Source: Lutraria lutraria (Eukaryota; Mollusca; Bivalvia; Venerida; Mactridae). Taken from it: a stretch of DNA of 64,000 bases. The notes below the pieces were generated by a model. That model did not search any database. It was not told where the DNA came from and worked only from the letters and a program-made list of their open reading frames with translations. Shown here piece by piece: positions 11,842 to 22,630 of this stretch. Both the position numbers and the translations under genes were made by a program. Numbering within the stretch: position 1 is the first letter of the stretch; each line of letters begins with the position of its first letter. The DNA lies in NCBI GenBank assembly GCA_964023205.1, contig OZ026844.1, forward strand, positions 25,022,934-25,086,933. The letters are read 5' to 3'.

Positions 11842-12243
11842 ACTTTTAAATTATGTACTTTAAAACAAGTAGAAACAGAGTTTCATTTTCTTCTTTGTTG
11901 TCCAAAATATTCACTCATTAGAAAAAAATATCTTGTTAATATTCCTTGGCCATCCTTAAATAAATTCTATAACATTTTAACTACAAACAACAAAAAAATG
12001 CTCTACAAGTTAGCTTTATTCCTAAAAGAGGCATTTTCAGAACGCAACAACTGTCTTACGTCATAATTTTGTTTTATTGTCAATTTGCATTTAACCACTG
12101 ACTGTATTGTACTAATGTTTTGTATTGTATTTATATGCATTTTCTATATTTATGTCATGTTTGTATTGCTTTTGTACTGTTTTGTGTACCATAGGCAAGT
12201 ATTTGCCGATCTGTAAATAAAGTATATATATATATATATATAT
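11842..12243 (+). pseudogene. LINE 3' end: C-terminal ORF fragment, UTR and (TA)n tail
   Basis: The frame ending at the TAA 12064-12066 reads KLC..LKQVETEFHFLLCCPKY..IRKKYL and then a Trp-Pro..FYNIL stretch. This is the Cys/His zinc-knuckle (E-x-HF-x3-CP) and C-terminus of a non-LTR retrotransposon polyprotein. An AT-rich 3'UTR with AATAAA (about 12217) and a TATATA microsatellite tail (about 12222-12243) follow. The copy is 5'-truncated near 11840. Confidence 0.7.
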
Positions 12244-12590
12244 ATTCTGTCTTATGATTTCATAGATGCACAAGTTTTTTCAACAGATATTAATAATATG
12301 TTTTTATCGAATTAATCAACAAAGAGAGAATGATATTGGTAATCGTTTTCATGTCACTAATTAATGCATTGATTGTTGGACCCCAATTATTTTTAATTAG
12401 TTTATCACACCCGCTGATTACATCTTGAAAACACATGTTTGACCCTCAGGCGACTGTGAAAACTATTTTCATACGTAAACAACGGGTGCTATATTAGACC
12501 CCTGACCGTTTTCCCCACAATTTCATTGCTTATCTAATTGTAATCAGGAAGGATCGTGTCAACAATTTTACGTTATTCTGACTAGTAGAC

Positions 12591-13262
12591 ATGCAATATA
12601 TAACACTGGAAATTGGACTGAGATCAAACAAAATTGATACCAGAGACAATGCTTGGATTATACAAATTAGTGACAAAAATATGACAGAAAAAAGCACTCA
12701 AGTGCTGATAAATCACAAAGATGAACATGTGGATTTTTCAAAATATGTAAGTTGACTAGCTGACAATTATGAATTCGCCCTTTACGGCAAAATATCGATT
12801 GTATCAGCTTCTATCCTCGTTTGACGTCACATCCGGTAAGGGACTTAACTCTTGTGCGCATGAAATCGGTTAAATGAAAGGGTCTATATCGATTTTCTAT
12901 TTTTAGCGTTTAGGATACGCACTCTATCGGACACTTCATTGGTCATTGTTGTTTTACATACTAACTCGCTAACAGAGCGTTTAGTACTGCGCAATTATTG
13001 ATTTTCTATTTTTAGCTTAGTATAATCTACTATAGGTCAAGTCAAAAGTACCTGGTATCATTTTGACACGAGGTTTAATAAAAAGTGTGTTTTTCAGCTG
13101 CTGAAAGTAAAAGCAAGGACATTGATAAGCAATGCATATATTTCAACGAACAATGACAAAGAAATATATGAAAAGTTCATTCAATTAACAAAAATATGTG
13201 CTAATTCAGTAATTGATGCGGTCATCAATGGGATTAAGTTGGCTAACAGTATGGGTCCCTAA
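12591..13262 (+). CDS. Small two-exon ORF, unknown product
   Basis: Exon 1, 12591-12746, starts ATG and runs 52 codons to a GTAAGT donor. Exon 2, 13098-13262, follows a TTTTTCAG acceptor and runs 54 codons to TAA (13260-13262). Both junctions are phase 0, giving 106 residues (MQYITLEIGLRSNK.. then LLKVKARTLISNAY.. to ..KLANSMGP). I recognise no family; there is no signal peptide or TM helix. Points for a real gene: matching donor, acceptor and phase, and no internal stops. Points against: no poly(A) signal close by, and the 3' end of exon 2 lies in a duplicated block (copy near 13799) inside repeat-rich DNA. Confidence 0.4.
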
Positions 13263-13985
13263 TTATTATCAAATTTTAATGTCACCCGGAGTTTTATGGT
13301 GCCGCATTGTTTTTACAGCTGACACGTGTGACAAATTTCCATATTGGATTTAATCTTCTCGTGGGTGGGACTTATTTATTGAAGAACAATATATGACTCT
13401 ACCAATCAAATCAATTCGTTGTTCATCCTAAACAGATACCTTTCCCTTCGAAATATCGCCGATTTTTTATTCCAAATATTATAATTTCCAATATTCCATG
13501 AACAAAACTATTTCGTCTATTATTCTGTAAATGTTGTAAATACCATGTAAACACAAAACGAGTCATGCGCCAATCACTCGACGTATCATGAACACAGAAG
13601 TCTGCAAGCACACGGTTCATTTTGACATCACTTATGATAGGAGATTTGTCGAAACATACGTAAATATTATCCTTTATCCATAAACAAATTTGATGCATAC
13701 GACCGCTTTACTCGTCTTTGATGTAAAATAATATTCAAATCACAAAGACTCGCCGCGAATGCGTGTGAAAAACAAAAACATATATAACGAATTCGGTGTT
13801 AATTGATGCAGACATCAATGGAATTAAGTCAGCAGAACACTTCCAGTATATAATTATCAAAATAATGCGTCACCTTGGTGTTTTATGACCCCCTTCCAAT
13901 ATTTTTTATCTAGCACGTGCTAATTATTTGAACATAGATTTAATCTACGTGGGTGGTCTTGCAATTGAAGATCAATAAAAAACAT
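13211..13985 (+). repeat. Diverged direct repeat, two copies about 590 bp apart
   Basis: Block one (about 13190-13400) and block two (about 13780-13985) share, in order, AATTGATGC..ACATCAATGG.ATTAAG, TAATTATCAAA, GTCACC..GTTTTATG, CACGTG, GATTTAATCT..GTGGG and TTGAAGA.CAATA. Block one contains the end of the small two-exon ORF. The duplicated frame in block two is not kept. Confidence 0.6.
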
Positions 13986-14209
13986 AGGCCACCACATTTA
14001 ACATGCCAAATTATGATCAACTAGGTCAAAGTTTTTTGTACTTTGGTACACTTTCACATCCTCTGATTGTTTTAAAATCGTCCTTTGAACTTGTCACATT
14101 TATCAGGCACTCCGTCTCGGTCACGATGACCTTGATCGCTGGACATAAATTCCTGAACGTGCACCGTCAATCACTGGCACCGAGCCAAGTTCCACCTTTG
14201 CACATTTTT

Positions 14210-14377
14210 AAGTGGCAATGCAAAATCGCAACTTCTTGCACCGAAGCAGATTACTGACAGTGCCCGAAATATCCGCAATGGTCATCACGTGATAAGTGGC
14301 AATGCAAAATCGCAACTTCTTGCACCGAAGCAGATTACTGACCGTGCCCGAAATATCCGCAATGGTCATCACGTGAT
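14210..14377 (+). repeat. 84 bp tandem duplication with ATCACGTGAT palindromes
   Basis: Two head-to-tail copies, 14210-14293 and 14294-14377, are identical except for about one base (ACAGTG versus ACCGTG). Each ends in ATCACGTGAT, a palindrome containing the CACGTG E-box. The near identity marks a recent duplication about 180 bp upstream of the 55-codon ORF at 14556. Confidence 0.8.
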
Positions 14378-14555
14378 ATAAACAAAACAGAAATAGAGCG
14401 AGGTCACGTGTTACTCACACCAACTAGTGTTAGCTTGATGACGCAGTCGCTATTTATAGTCTAAGAATGGAGCGAGCTCGATAAACAACGACGGGAATGA
14501 ATCTGCCCATCTGTCAATAAACGAACCGAATCCAATCCTACTATAGTAAACAAAC

Positions 14556-14723
14556 ATGGCGTTGAATTTAGTACACTATCAAGCATTGTGTTATATTACT
14601 GAGGATGAAGCAAAACTACTTTTTAAGTGGTGTTCATGTGTACATACAGACTGTGTATTATTCAAGTTGTTAATCGGACTCGCTAACAGTCTCAATGATC
14701 ACGTGACATTCACCGAATACTAG
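14556..14723 (+). CDS. Small 55-codon ORF, unknown product
   Basis: ATG at 14556 in good context (ACAAACATGG) and stop TAG at 14721-14723. It encodes MALNLVHYQALCYITEDEAK.. ending ..HVTFTEY, with four Cys and no recognised domain. Upstream are a TATTTATAG TATA-like box (about 14450) and the duplicated CACGTG E-boxes; downstream is AATAAA at about 14795. The order promoter-like, ORF, poly(A) signal is suggestive, but a short ORF in repeat-rich DNA can arise by chance. Confidence 0.25.
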   Translation: MALNLVHYQALCYITEDEAKLLFKWCSCVHTDCVLFKLLIGLANSLNDHVTFTEY

Positions 14724-15380
14724 TAGCTGTTTCATATCGTTGTCGTCTCGTCAATGTCAATCACCTATAAATTACTAGAAACGTGTCAATATTTCAATAA
14801 AAGTGGTTTCAGTTGACTGAGAACTTGACTCTGCCTGGTGCGCTACAACGAGAACTAGTTTAGTATTTATATGGGCACTGTGACGACAGGGTTCGACATT
14901 AAGGCAGGTCCGAACGACAATCAATAGCTTACTGGTCCAGTCTAGTGCATCTTGCTATTTGGTAGCCCGAATGGTCATGCTCTTGAAAATGCAGGCGAAA
15001 CTCTTTATATCAAAGGACTTAGGAAAAATTGTTCGATCTAAATGAACTTCGATGTATAAATTATTAGAGAAATTCGCTGTGTTTATTACATTTTGGAGCG
15101 ATCGTCGGTGTGTTGTAATAATCATTTAATCGTGTTATAAGATGCGGAACACGGTATTTATACGTTTCGATGTATTTATTTTAGCAACATGTCGCAAATA
15201 AACAAAACATTATAAACATATTCACACAGACTAATTTTATAATCGCGAGCGTGGACACTGACTTGTTTACGCAATTGTCATTAATTAAATATCGATTTCG
15301 GAGCTCAATACAAAAAATGTCCGATCAGGTGAGAAATGATGACTTAATTGGCTCGACATAGACGGTCACTTTATGGTTCG
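14724..15380. other. No gene seen
   Basis: Mixed-composition non-coding sequence between the 55-codon ORF and the LINE tail; no motif or repeat structure recognised beyond the AATAAA at about 14795. Confidence 0.4.
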
Positions 15381-15385
15381 ATATA

Positions 15386-15828
15386 CAGAACAGAACATAA
15401 TTTTATTTTTACGTGTACAAATGTACATAGTAATATGATACAGGAAAAAAATCATACACATATATACATCAAATCAAAATATATACCTACATGCATTTAT
15501 ATTTAGACAAATAACATGATAGGAATCGTACATAATATAAAACATCAAAGGATAGTACGGTACATTTTTTCGAAATTTAGTTGTGAATAGTTTTAACTAT
15601 TAATGAGGATAAACTAAATACTAATTATTAATTGTTGCATGCTTTTTTAAATCTAAAGAGTTCTTAATGAATAATGATATATTTATTAACATTGAAATAT
15701 TCTGGCAGTTAAGTGGTTCAATAAACTTGTACATAGATGGACGAATGTAAAAATAACGCTTGATATATTGTTTTCTTAACGTGTCATAAAAAGGACATTT
15801 ACATATAACATGATATTCGTCTTCCAGA
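15386..15828 (-). pseudogene. LINE 3' end, same family as the 41.5-48.9 kb LINE
   Basis: On the minus strand the frame from about 15828 to the TAG at 15621-15623 reads LEDEYHVICKCPFYDTLRKQ, then a ..RPSMYKF..PLNCQN stretch. This matches the C-terminus of the nested LINE (DEYHFICICP..LRKKF..KPSMFKFLELLNPQN). The 3'UTR ends at the left border in a GTTCTGTTCTG tail, like the larger copy. Similar 20 bp flanks (ATAGACGGTCACTTTATGG left, ATAGATGGTCACTTTACAG right) look like an aged target-site duplication. Strongly 5'-truncated. Confidence 0.8.
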
Positions 15829-16351
15829 TATAGATGGTCACTTTACAGTTGAAAATCTATGTTTGGGACCGTTACACCAGGTTTTTACGACAACGTACCC
15901 CCAGACAACGGAGTATATTATTTTTGGAGACTTTATTTAAATATTTTAAATGCATTCCAGCAGATATTGCAACGTCTGATACATCGAGGTGATAGTTTCC
16001 CCTGATTTTAAATTTAGGGTGGAAACAGGGACTACATATAGAGTGAACTGTAGAACCATATGACCAGATTCATGAGATTCATGAAACATCAACGGCTTGT
16101 ATTTTTGATGGAGTAGATGATCACTTTAGTTTCGGGATCAGTTAAGTCAAAATAACAAATTCGTTTGATCTGAAACTTCAAAAATGTTACATAGGCCACA
16201 TTCTAGTATTGAATTGCCGGATGCGATTTTGCGCCGTACAAACATTTAACTTGTTTAATCTTGAGTGTAAAGTATTGATTTTTACAGCCCAAGGAGTTCC
16301 AAGGTCTATAATCACGTGGTATATTGTTTTGATACTAAAGGGTCGAGAACA

Positions 16352-17449
16352 ATGGCGGCACACACAAGTTCGCAGGTAAGTCGTATTTTTCGCCGAAAGT
16401 TCAAATGTTTCGATTTTCCATGTAGCCCATGTTCCAGTCATCAATTTTCCGAATCCATCGGTACCGAAATTAGCATTGTTACTGCCGTAGTTTGTCCGTA
16501 GACCCTGCAGAGAAATTTGAAGTGGACAGGCTTTTGCATTAAAAGCCGTGGTACTAAAGGGGAACAAGTTATAAAATGACCATTTGTAGCCATATTTTAT
16601 GGATTCAAGAACATATTATCATAACGTAAGAGTTATCAAAGACGTATAGTATTAGTAGAAAATTCTAAATGGCATATTATTTAGAAATGTGGAATAAACA
16701 TGACAAAATAAAGAAATGATACTATGTGGAAACCAGATTTTCATGATACTATGAGGGAACCAAATATACTCAAATTTTATTCTTCATTTACAGAAAAGAG
16801 AATCCATCATTATCGTGTGGAATATGTCCTTAACTTTTGTTTCTGAACAATTAACAAACAGGTAAGTATTACTTGAATCTTGTTTCAGTGAACCACGCTT
16901 GTAAGATTTCATGTAACTGTGTCAGATAACACACACAATCTGGCATTATATAAGACTAATCTGGTTTTAAATGACGATTGATTAAAAAAATGTTTTATTG
17001 TACAAACCAAGCTTTATATGTTGGCTGTCTCCCCTTCCATTATGTGCATGTAAGTAGCACTATTTTAAATAGTCTATATCGTCTATATATTTTTACAGAT
17101 CGTGACGAAGAAAAAGACTAACCATCGAAAGTATGAACGTCGAGAAAAGGTCGGCGCAAAGGCAATGGGATATGGGGAAGTGATTGATAATCGAACTATA
17201 CAGAAATGACCATTAAAGCTGAAATCTCCTATGAAGTCGCCATATCATCAGCTAAAATCAGAATCGCCAGCGGTTAAAAGATTTAAGCCTAATCTTAAGT
17301 CGCCGTTTAAATCACGATTCTGTCGTCAGCGGCCAAAACCGCCCAACGTCAGAAGATTGACTCCAGTCTGGAAGTCTCCCTTCAAGTATCATCCGAAAAT
17401 AGCATCGCCTATAGCCAAAAAAACTGAAATAGGCACGCGCGCTTTTTAA
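16352..17449 (+). CDS. Spliced ORF inside the 5.5 kb TIR element, with in-frame TGA
   Basis: Exon 1, 16352-16375, encodes MAAHTSSQ and ends at a GTAAGT donor; it lies within the left TIR. Exon 2 starts at 17099 after TTTTTACAG, in matching phase 0. It reads 36 codons (IVTKKKTNHRKYERREKVGA..) to TGA at 17207-17209. The same frame then stays open for 79 more codons, Lys/Arg/Pro-rich with repeated KSP and KSPF motifs, to the TAA at 17447-17449. It is either a 44-residue peptide or a longer basic protein broken by one stop. Product unknown; a captured host fragment or transposon accessory protein are both possible. A possible alternative exon (16794-16861, flanked by TTTACAG and GTAAGT) does not keep the frame. 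Confidence 0.4.
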
Positions 17450-18888
17450 ACAGGCGACAACTCAAAAGACGTTGTATTGTTTTATGCTGGTATCCATTTC
17501 AATGGAAATATTGCATACATGTATTTGCCTTTATGAAAACAATATAAGTGGTGAACTTATATTGCATAGGATCGTTGTCTGGAAATATGAAAAGCCTCGT
17601 AAAATGTTAATCGATATAGATAATGTAATATGTTTATCTCAGTCAATACATCTAAAATTAAACTCTTGTTTATTCATACATACCAAAGAAACTGTATGTA
17701 AATGTCTTTTTTCGTTGTATGATATTTCGAATGTTGTCAGTTGCCATGATGAGCAATCGTACTTGCTATATTGATGTTATTGAATACGGCGTTTATTTGT
17801 CTATTAATCTCATATGAAACCCATCATAACACCGCTTGTGTCCAAAGATGTATTTGTAAGTAACAAAATGGTTTACCCGTCAAATGCGTGGACCAATAAG
17901 ATGTCAATATATTCATAATGTTTATTTTAAACGTTAATCACATATGATTATCACAGACTATTGTTATGATTTTAATCTCAAAACACATTGTTTTGTAAAT
18001 CACTTTAATCATATAGTTTAAATCATGGTACAAATCAAACGACAAAATCACAATATAACAAAAAGATGATTCTGATTGTATGCTACACAGTATGTTGTAA
18101 AACGTAGAGCCTTGATGTTCCTAAAACCATACATGTATATATATTATATACGTGCATTAATTATGCTATAATTTGTAAACTTCTTACAGAGCTATTGAAA
18201 GACTGTTTATAACAAAACGCGGTTTTCGGATCAGACAGATAAGCGTTTTGAATTTAGTAATACAGAAAACAGCTATTGTAGGACCACATATATTTATTTT
18301 AATAACGTATAATATCTCCACTGGATTGCTTTGTAATAAGACTGGTGACTGTCACTACAAGAAAAACGAATTCGGTCCTCGTTCCGGCCACATAAATTGT
18401 CTCATGATTAGGCCATCAAATAATGTGAACGACAATTCACCCACTACTATTTCAATTTTGGATATCTAAACATAATTAAAGTAATAAATTTTACAACAAC
18501 TTCGCTTAGAAACACTTGAGCATATTTACCTGTGGATAATCAAACGATCTCTGTCAAAGAATTCTTTCCACAACATCTGTGTGGACTTGTATTGGCATGA
18601 CGTCTGCAGTGCCGACTGTATGCACTTTTGCTGCGGAAGTTATTTCCATATAATACTGCATAACAGTTTTACCTGGTTGTTGTTTACATCCGTTGTTTGA
18701 AAATAAAGAGATATATTCCCCTTAGAAAACATTTTGAAATCCTGTGTACATTTTGTTCCCTCATAGTACATTGCCAGCTTTCAGAGCTTATCAGTTGGCT
18801 TATCGGGAAAGTTGTCCCCCTTGAAAATCGACTTTTTGCGATATCGATGACATGGCGGTGACAGGTGCTCTATATAGAGTTATAGAGG
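17450..18888. other. Interior of the 5.5 kb TIR element, no supported gene
   Basis: AT-rich open frames at 17472-17774 and 18248-18469 have no domain or splice support. GTTCCCTCATAGTA near 18755 is an inverted copy of ACTATGAGGGAAC near 16749, so part of the TIR-proximal sequence recurs inside. Confidence 0.4.
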
Positions 18889-19870
18889 AAGTATTTATTT
18901 AACTTGTAATAACTTTATTAATAATAAAGGCACAACATTTTCCCTGTTATGTGCACAATTTTGCATCTTTCTTCTTTATAATGATATAAATTTTAATTAT
19001 GTTATATATTATCTTCTTGCTTCCCTGATCGTTACAAAATTGTCCCTGTCGGTCTAGATTTTTTATATGAACAAAGAAGGAAATTTATAAAATTAAGCAA
19101 AAGTGGGAATTTCAAACACCTAGAAAGACATTTTGTAGTATAAGCACAACATTTTCCCTGTTATGTGCACAATTTTACATCTTTCTTCTTTATAATGATA
19201 TAAATTTCAATTATGTTGTATTTTATCTTCTTGCTTCCCTGATCGTTACAAAATTATCCCTGTCGGTCAAAATTTATAAAAACATTGTGTATTAACGGAA
19301 CATACAAGAAAATTCCTAAAACTATGCAAGATGGCGGAATTCAAGCACCGAGAAAGTCATTTTGCAATATAAGTACAATATTTAAGTATTTATTTAACTT
19401 GTAATAACTTTATTAATAATAAAGGCACAACATTTTCCCTGTTATGTGCACAATTTTGCATCTTTCTTCTTTATAATGATATAAATTTCAATTATGTATT
19501 TTATCTTCTTGATTCCCTGATCGTTACAAAATTATCCTTGTCGGTCTAGATTTTTAAAAACATACAAGAAAATTCCTAAAACTGGGCAAGATGGCGGAAT
19601 TCAAGCACCGAGAAAGTCATTTTGCAATATACATTTAAGTACAATATTTTCCCAGTTATGTGCACAAGTTTGCATCTTTCTTCTTTATAATGATATAAAT
19701 TTCAATTATGTTGTATTCTATCTTATTGCTTCCTTGATCGTTACAAATTTAAGTTATCCTTGTCGGTCCAGATTATGAATACATTGTGAATTAACATACA
19801 AAGACATTTCTATAACTAGACATAATAGCGGATATTCAAACACCACGAAACATTTTCTTGCTTCCATGTG
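18889..19870 (+). repeat. Four-unit tandem repeat with alternating 214/281 bp spacing
   Basis: The block CACAACATTTTCCCTGTTAT recurs at about 18931, 19145, 19426 and 19640 (last copy slightly changed). Each is followed by GCATCTTTCTTCTTTATAAT and CTTCCCTGATCGTTACAAA. The leader TTTAACTTGTAATAACTTT is present only before copies 1 and 3, so the array is a dimer of a two-part unit of about 495 bp. It lies within the 5.5 kb TIR element. Confidence 0.8.
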
Positions 19871-21369
19871 CGATCTGGATTGACCAGTTTTGGAAACGTG
19901 TTGTTTCTCATAATAAGGTACCTACATGATAATTATAGTTATTTGTATATTCCCGTAACCAAGTAGCATGGCTTTAGAGATTAAATCAGTATGCGGATAT
20001 ATACAGTATAAGTATAGCTTAGATGTTAGTGTCAGATTGTGAATCAACATTTTACTGTTTAATATAATGAAACTACTAATTCAAGCATAATTTATCATTT
20101 TTTCAATTTATAAGTAAAGATCATTAATCTTGATTAAGATGTATTTTGTTCATTTTGTGATCTTTAAAAACATAATTCCTGGGACCAATATACACATATA
20201 GATAATTTTAACAAAACAAAGTGCGAAAAGATAAGCATCAGAATTAAAGTATAGTAACATAATGAATGGCTTTAAATTAGCTGTTGAGCACAACCCTGTC
20301 ATAAAAATATAAAAAATAATTAAATTTGTTTCCATATAGTAAGACGGATCAACATTTATAGATGAATGCAGATTACATCGCCAATTAACGTGATTATCAA
20401 TATACATGTGTATAATGGTCCCAGTTAATACTGACCGTAAGTGCAATATACTGTATATAATTAGCTCACTGAACCATGACCTGTATTGGATTTTATTACT
20501 ACATGCTATTTAAATTGGTAAAAAATGATGCGAATTATGCCAGGCACATGTATTATATGTAGACATGTCATATTTTACTATGATAATTAACATCGAACTT
20601 ATTTTAAGCCAAAAAATGATTGTTAGACTTAGTGGTTTGATCAGAGACTTTTTTACAGTTTATTTATCTAAAAGGGATGTTATATATATCCAAGGACTTA
20701 TATACATACATGTATGTATATAAGTCCTTGATATATCTGAATTTATACTCGATAAAATATTAACTAGTTATTTAACACAAGCGAATTCAGCCCCCCCCCC
20801 CACCTCCTAAAGAAATGAAAAATAATTCAATGAAATAGCATACTTTCCAAAATATTATGCCCCTGAAATCCTGGATCTGCCGCTGTTTAAAGTAACATTT
20901 GCCGATAAAAATCAGAATAAATGAAACAGAATGGATTTTACAATCTATTTATCTACATATTAACAAAATTAGAATTAACTAAATTTTCACCTTGTCAAAG
21001 AAAACTTGTTATTAGCAGAATAAATATAATAAAGCGTACATCAATGGTTATTTTATTATAAAACATGTTAAGCTTGGCTGTAGTTACCCAACAACTATAC
21101 AAGTATAAGTCAAGTTCTTCATGATATCACTTTCTGTCATTGTTTTACTGTATTTGATGAACAACTGATAAGATCATGCCTGCGGGCGCAATGCGCGTCT
21201 TGCTTAATGAACCGTGATTCTACTGATTTCAGTGCTATCTAGGGTCTTAAATGGTTTATCTAGGGTCCTTATCTAAGGGACATAATCGAAATTTGATCAC
21301 AAGCTTCCCTTCGACCGAAAATCAAGGGAGGCAACTTTGTAAATTAGGCCTTGAAAGCTGGCAATGATT
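19871..21369. other. Right interior of the 5.5 kb TIR element, no gene seen
   Basis: AT-rich, non-coding by eye. It contains the 40 bp palindrome (listed separately) and a C11 run at 20791-20801. Confidence 0.4.
20691..20730. repeat. Perfect 40 bp palindrome: minimal end-to-end transposon
   Basis: The left half is CAAGGACTTATATACATACA and the right half is its exact reverse complement. The same 20 bases form the ends of the hAT-type element at 25829-26371. ATATATC flanks both sides (20684-20690 and 20731-20737). It therefore looks like two transposon ends joined with no interior, flanked by a 7 bp (perhaps eroded 8 bp) target duplication. Confidence 0.75.
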
Positions 21370-21976
21370 ATGAAAATCTGGTTTCCACATAGTATCATTT
21401 CTTTATTTTGTCATGTTTATTCCACATTTCTAAATAATATGCCATTTAGAATGTTGTACTAATACTATACGTCTTTGATAACTCTTACGTTATGATAATA
21501 TGTTCTTGAATCCATAAAATATGGCTACAAATGGTCATTTTATAACTTGTTCCCCTTTAGTACCACGGCTTTTAATGCAAAAAGTCTGTCCACTTCAAAT
21601 TTCTCTGCAGGGTCTACGGACAAACTACGGCAGTAACAATGCTAATTTCGGTACCGATGGATTCGGAAAATTGATGACTGGAACATGGGCTACATGGAAA
21701 AATCGAAATATTTGAATTTTCGGCGAAAAATACGACTTACCTGCGAACTTGTGTGTTCCGCCATTGTTCTCGACCCTTTAGTATCAAAACAATATACCAC
21801 GTGATTATAGGCCTTGAGTTCGCAATAACAATTCTTGCTTTAAGATTTTTTTACACGGACTTTGTGTCAGTTTGTACACATTATATTGCCCTAAATATTT
21901 GCCTAACATCAGATATTTTTGCATAGCAAGCAAGATAAATTAAATACAATCAATTTGGCTTAATTCATAAACAATT

Positions 21977-22630
21977 ATTATACCCCCACAAACGAAGTTT
22001 TGGAGGGGGTATATTGGAGTCACTGTCGGTCGGTTGGTCGGTCGGTCCGTCAGCTTAAAATATCAAAAGTTTGTGGAGCGAACTACTTTCACATTCTTTA
22101 AGGAGTTGCTATGAAACTTGAAATATGTTATCACCATGAAGTGAACTCGTGCAAGACACAATTTTCATGCCAAGCGATTCACTCATTCCAGAGTTATGTC
22201 CCCTTGAACTTAGCCATATAGTGTAGAATGACACTCTTAGTTTGTGGAGCGAACTACTTCCACATTTTCAAGGGATGGAATTGAAACTTGAAATATTTTA
22301 TCACCATGAAGTGTACTCGTGCAAGACACAATTTTCATGCCATGCGATTCACTCATTCCAGAGTTATGTACCCTTGAACATAACCATATAGTGTACAATG
22401 ACACTCTTACTTTCTGGAGCAAACTACTTCCACATTTTTCAAGAGATTGAATTGAAACTTGAAATATATTATCAATACTAAATGTAAATGTTTAAGACAT
22501 ACTTTTCAAACCCAGTGATCCACTCATTGCAGAGTTATGTCCCCTTTAAATTAGCCGTTTAGTGTACTATCACATTCTTAGTGTCAAAGCGGCGGCGGGT
22601 TATTAGTCACCTCTGTGACAGTTCTAGTTT
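21977..22630 (+). mobile_element. Tandem-core element family H (about 170 bp units)
   Basis: Starts ATTATACCCCCACAAACG with GGAGGGGGTATATTGG and a GGTCGGTTGGTCGGTCGG seed. Three core units follow, each with GTTTGTGGAGCGAACTAC, GAAACTTGAAATATGTTATC and CATTCCAGAGTTATGTCCCC. It closes with a GTCACCTCTGTGAC hairpin and AGTTCTAGTTT, the terminus shared with family F. It sits just outside the 5.5 kb TIR element. Confidence 0.8.

Larger units (their letters stand above)
16300..21816. mobile_element. 5.5 kb DNA transposon-like element with about 445 bp TIRs
   Basis: TIRs at 16300-16744 and 21370-21816 are long, nearly identical inverted copies starting CAAGGTCTATAATCACGTGG / CAAGGCCTATAATCACGTGG. 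AGTTC lies directly outside both ends (16295-16299 and 21817-21821), a 5 bp target duplication. No transposase ORF is visible inside, so it is non-autonomous or decayed. The interior holds the spliced ORF at 16352-17449, a two-fold higher-order tandem repeat (18889-19870) and a 40 bp palindrome (20691-20730). Superfamily is open: the CAAGG..CCTTG ends resemble hAT, but the duplication is 5 bp, not 8. Confidence 0.8.

Noticed and set aside
16187..16567. 126-codon minus-strand frame, mirrored at 21521-21715
   Set aside because: Both frames come from the two copies of the TIR; stops differ and no domain is present, so conservation reflects the duplicated DNA.
16794..16861. Internal exon flanked by TTTACAG and GTAAGT
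   Set aside because: All three phases fail to join 16375 and 17099 without a stop; it may be a cryptic exon but I cannot support it.
17472..17774. 100-codon frame in the 5.5 kb element
   Set aside because: AT-driven open frame with no motif, splice support or repetition elsewhere.
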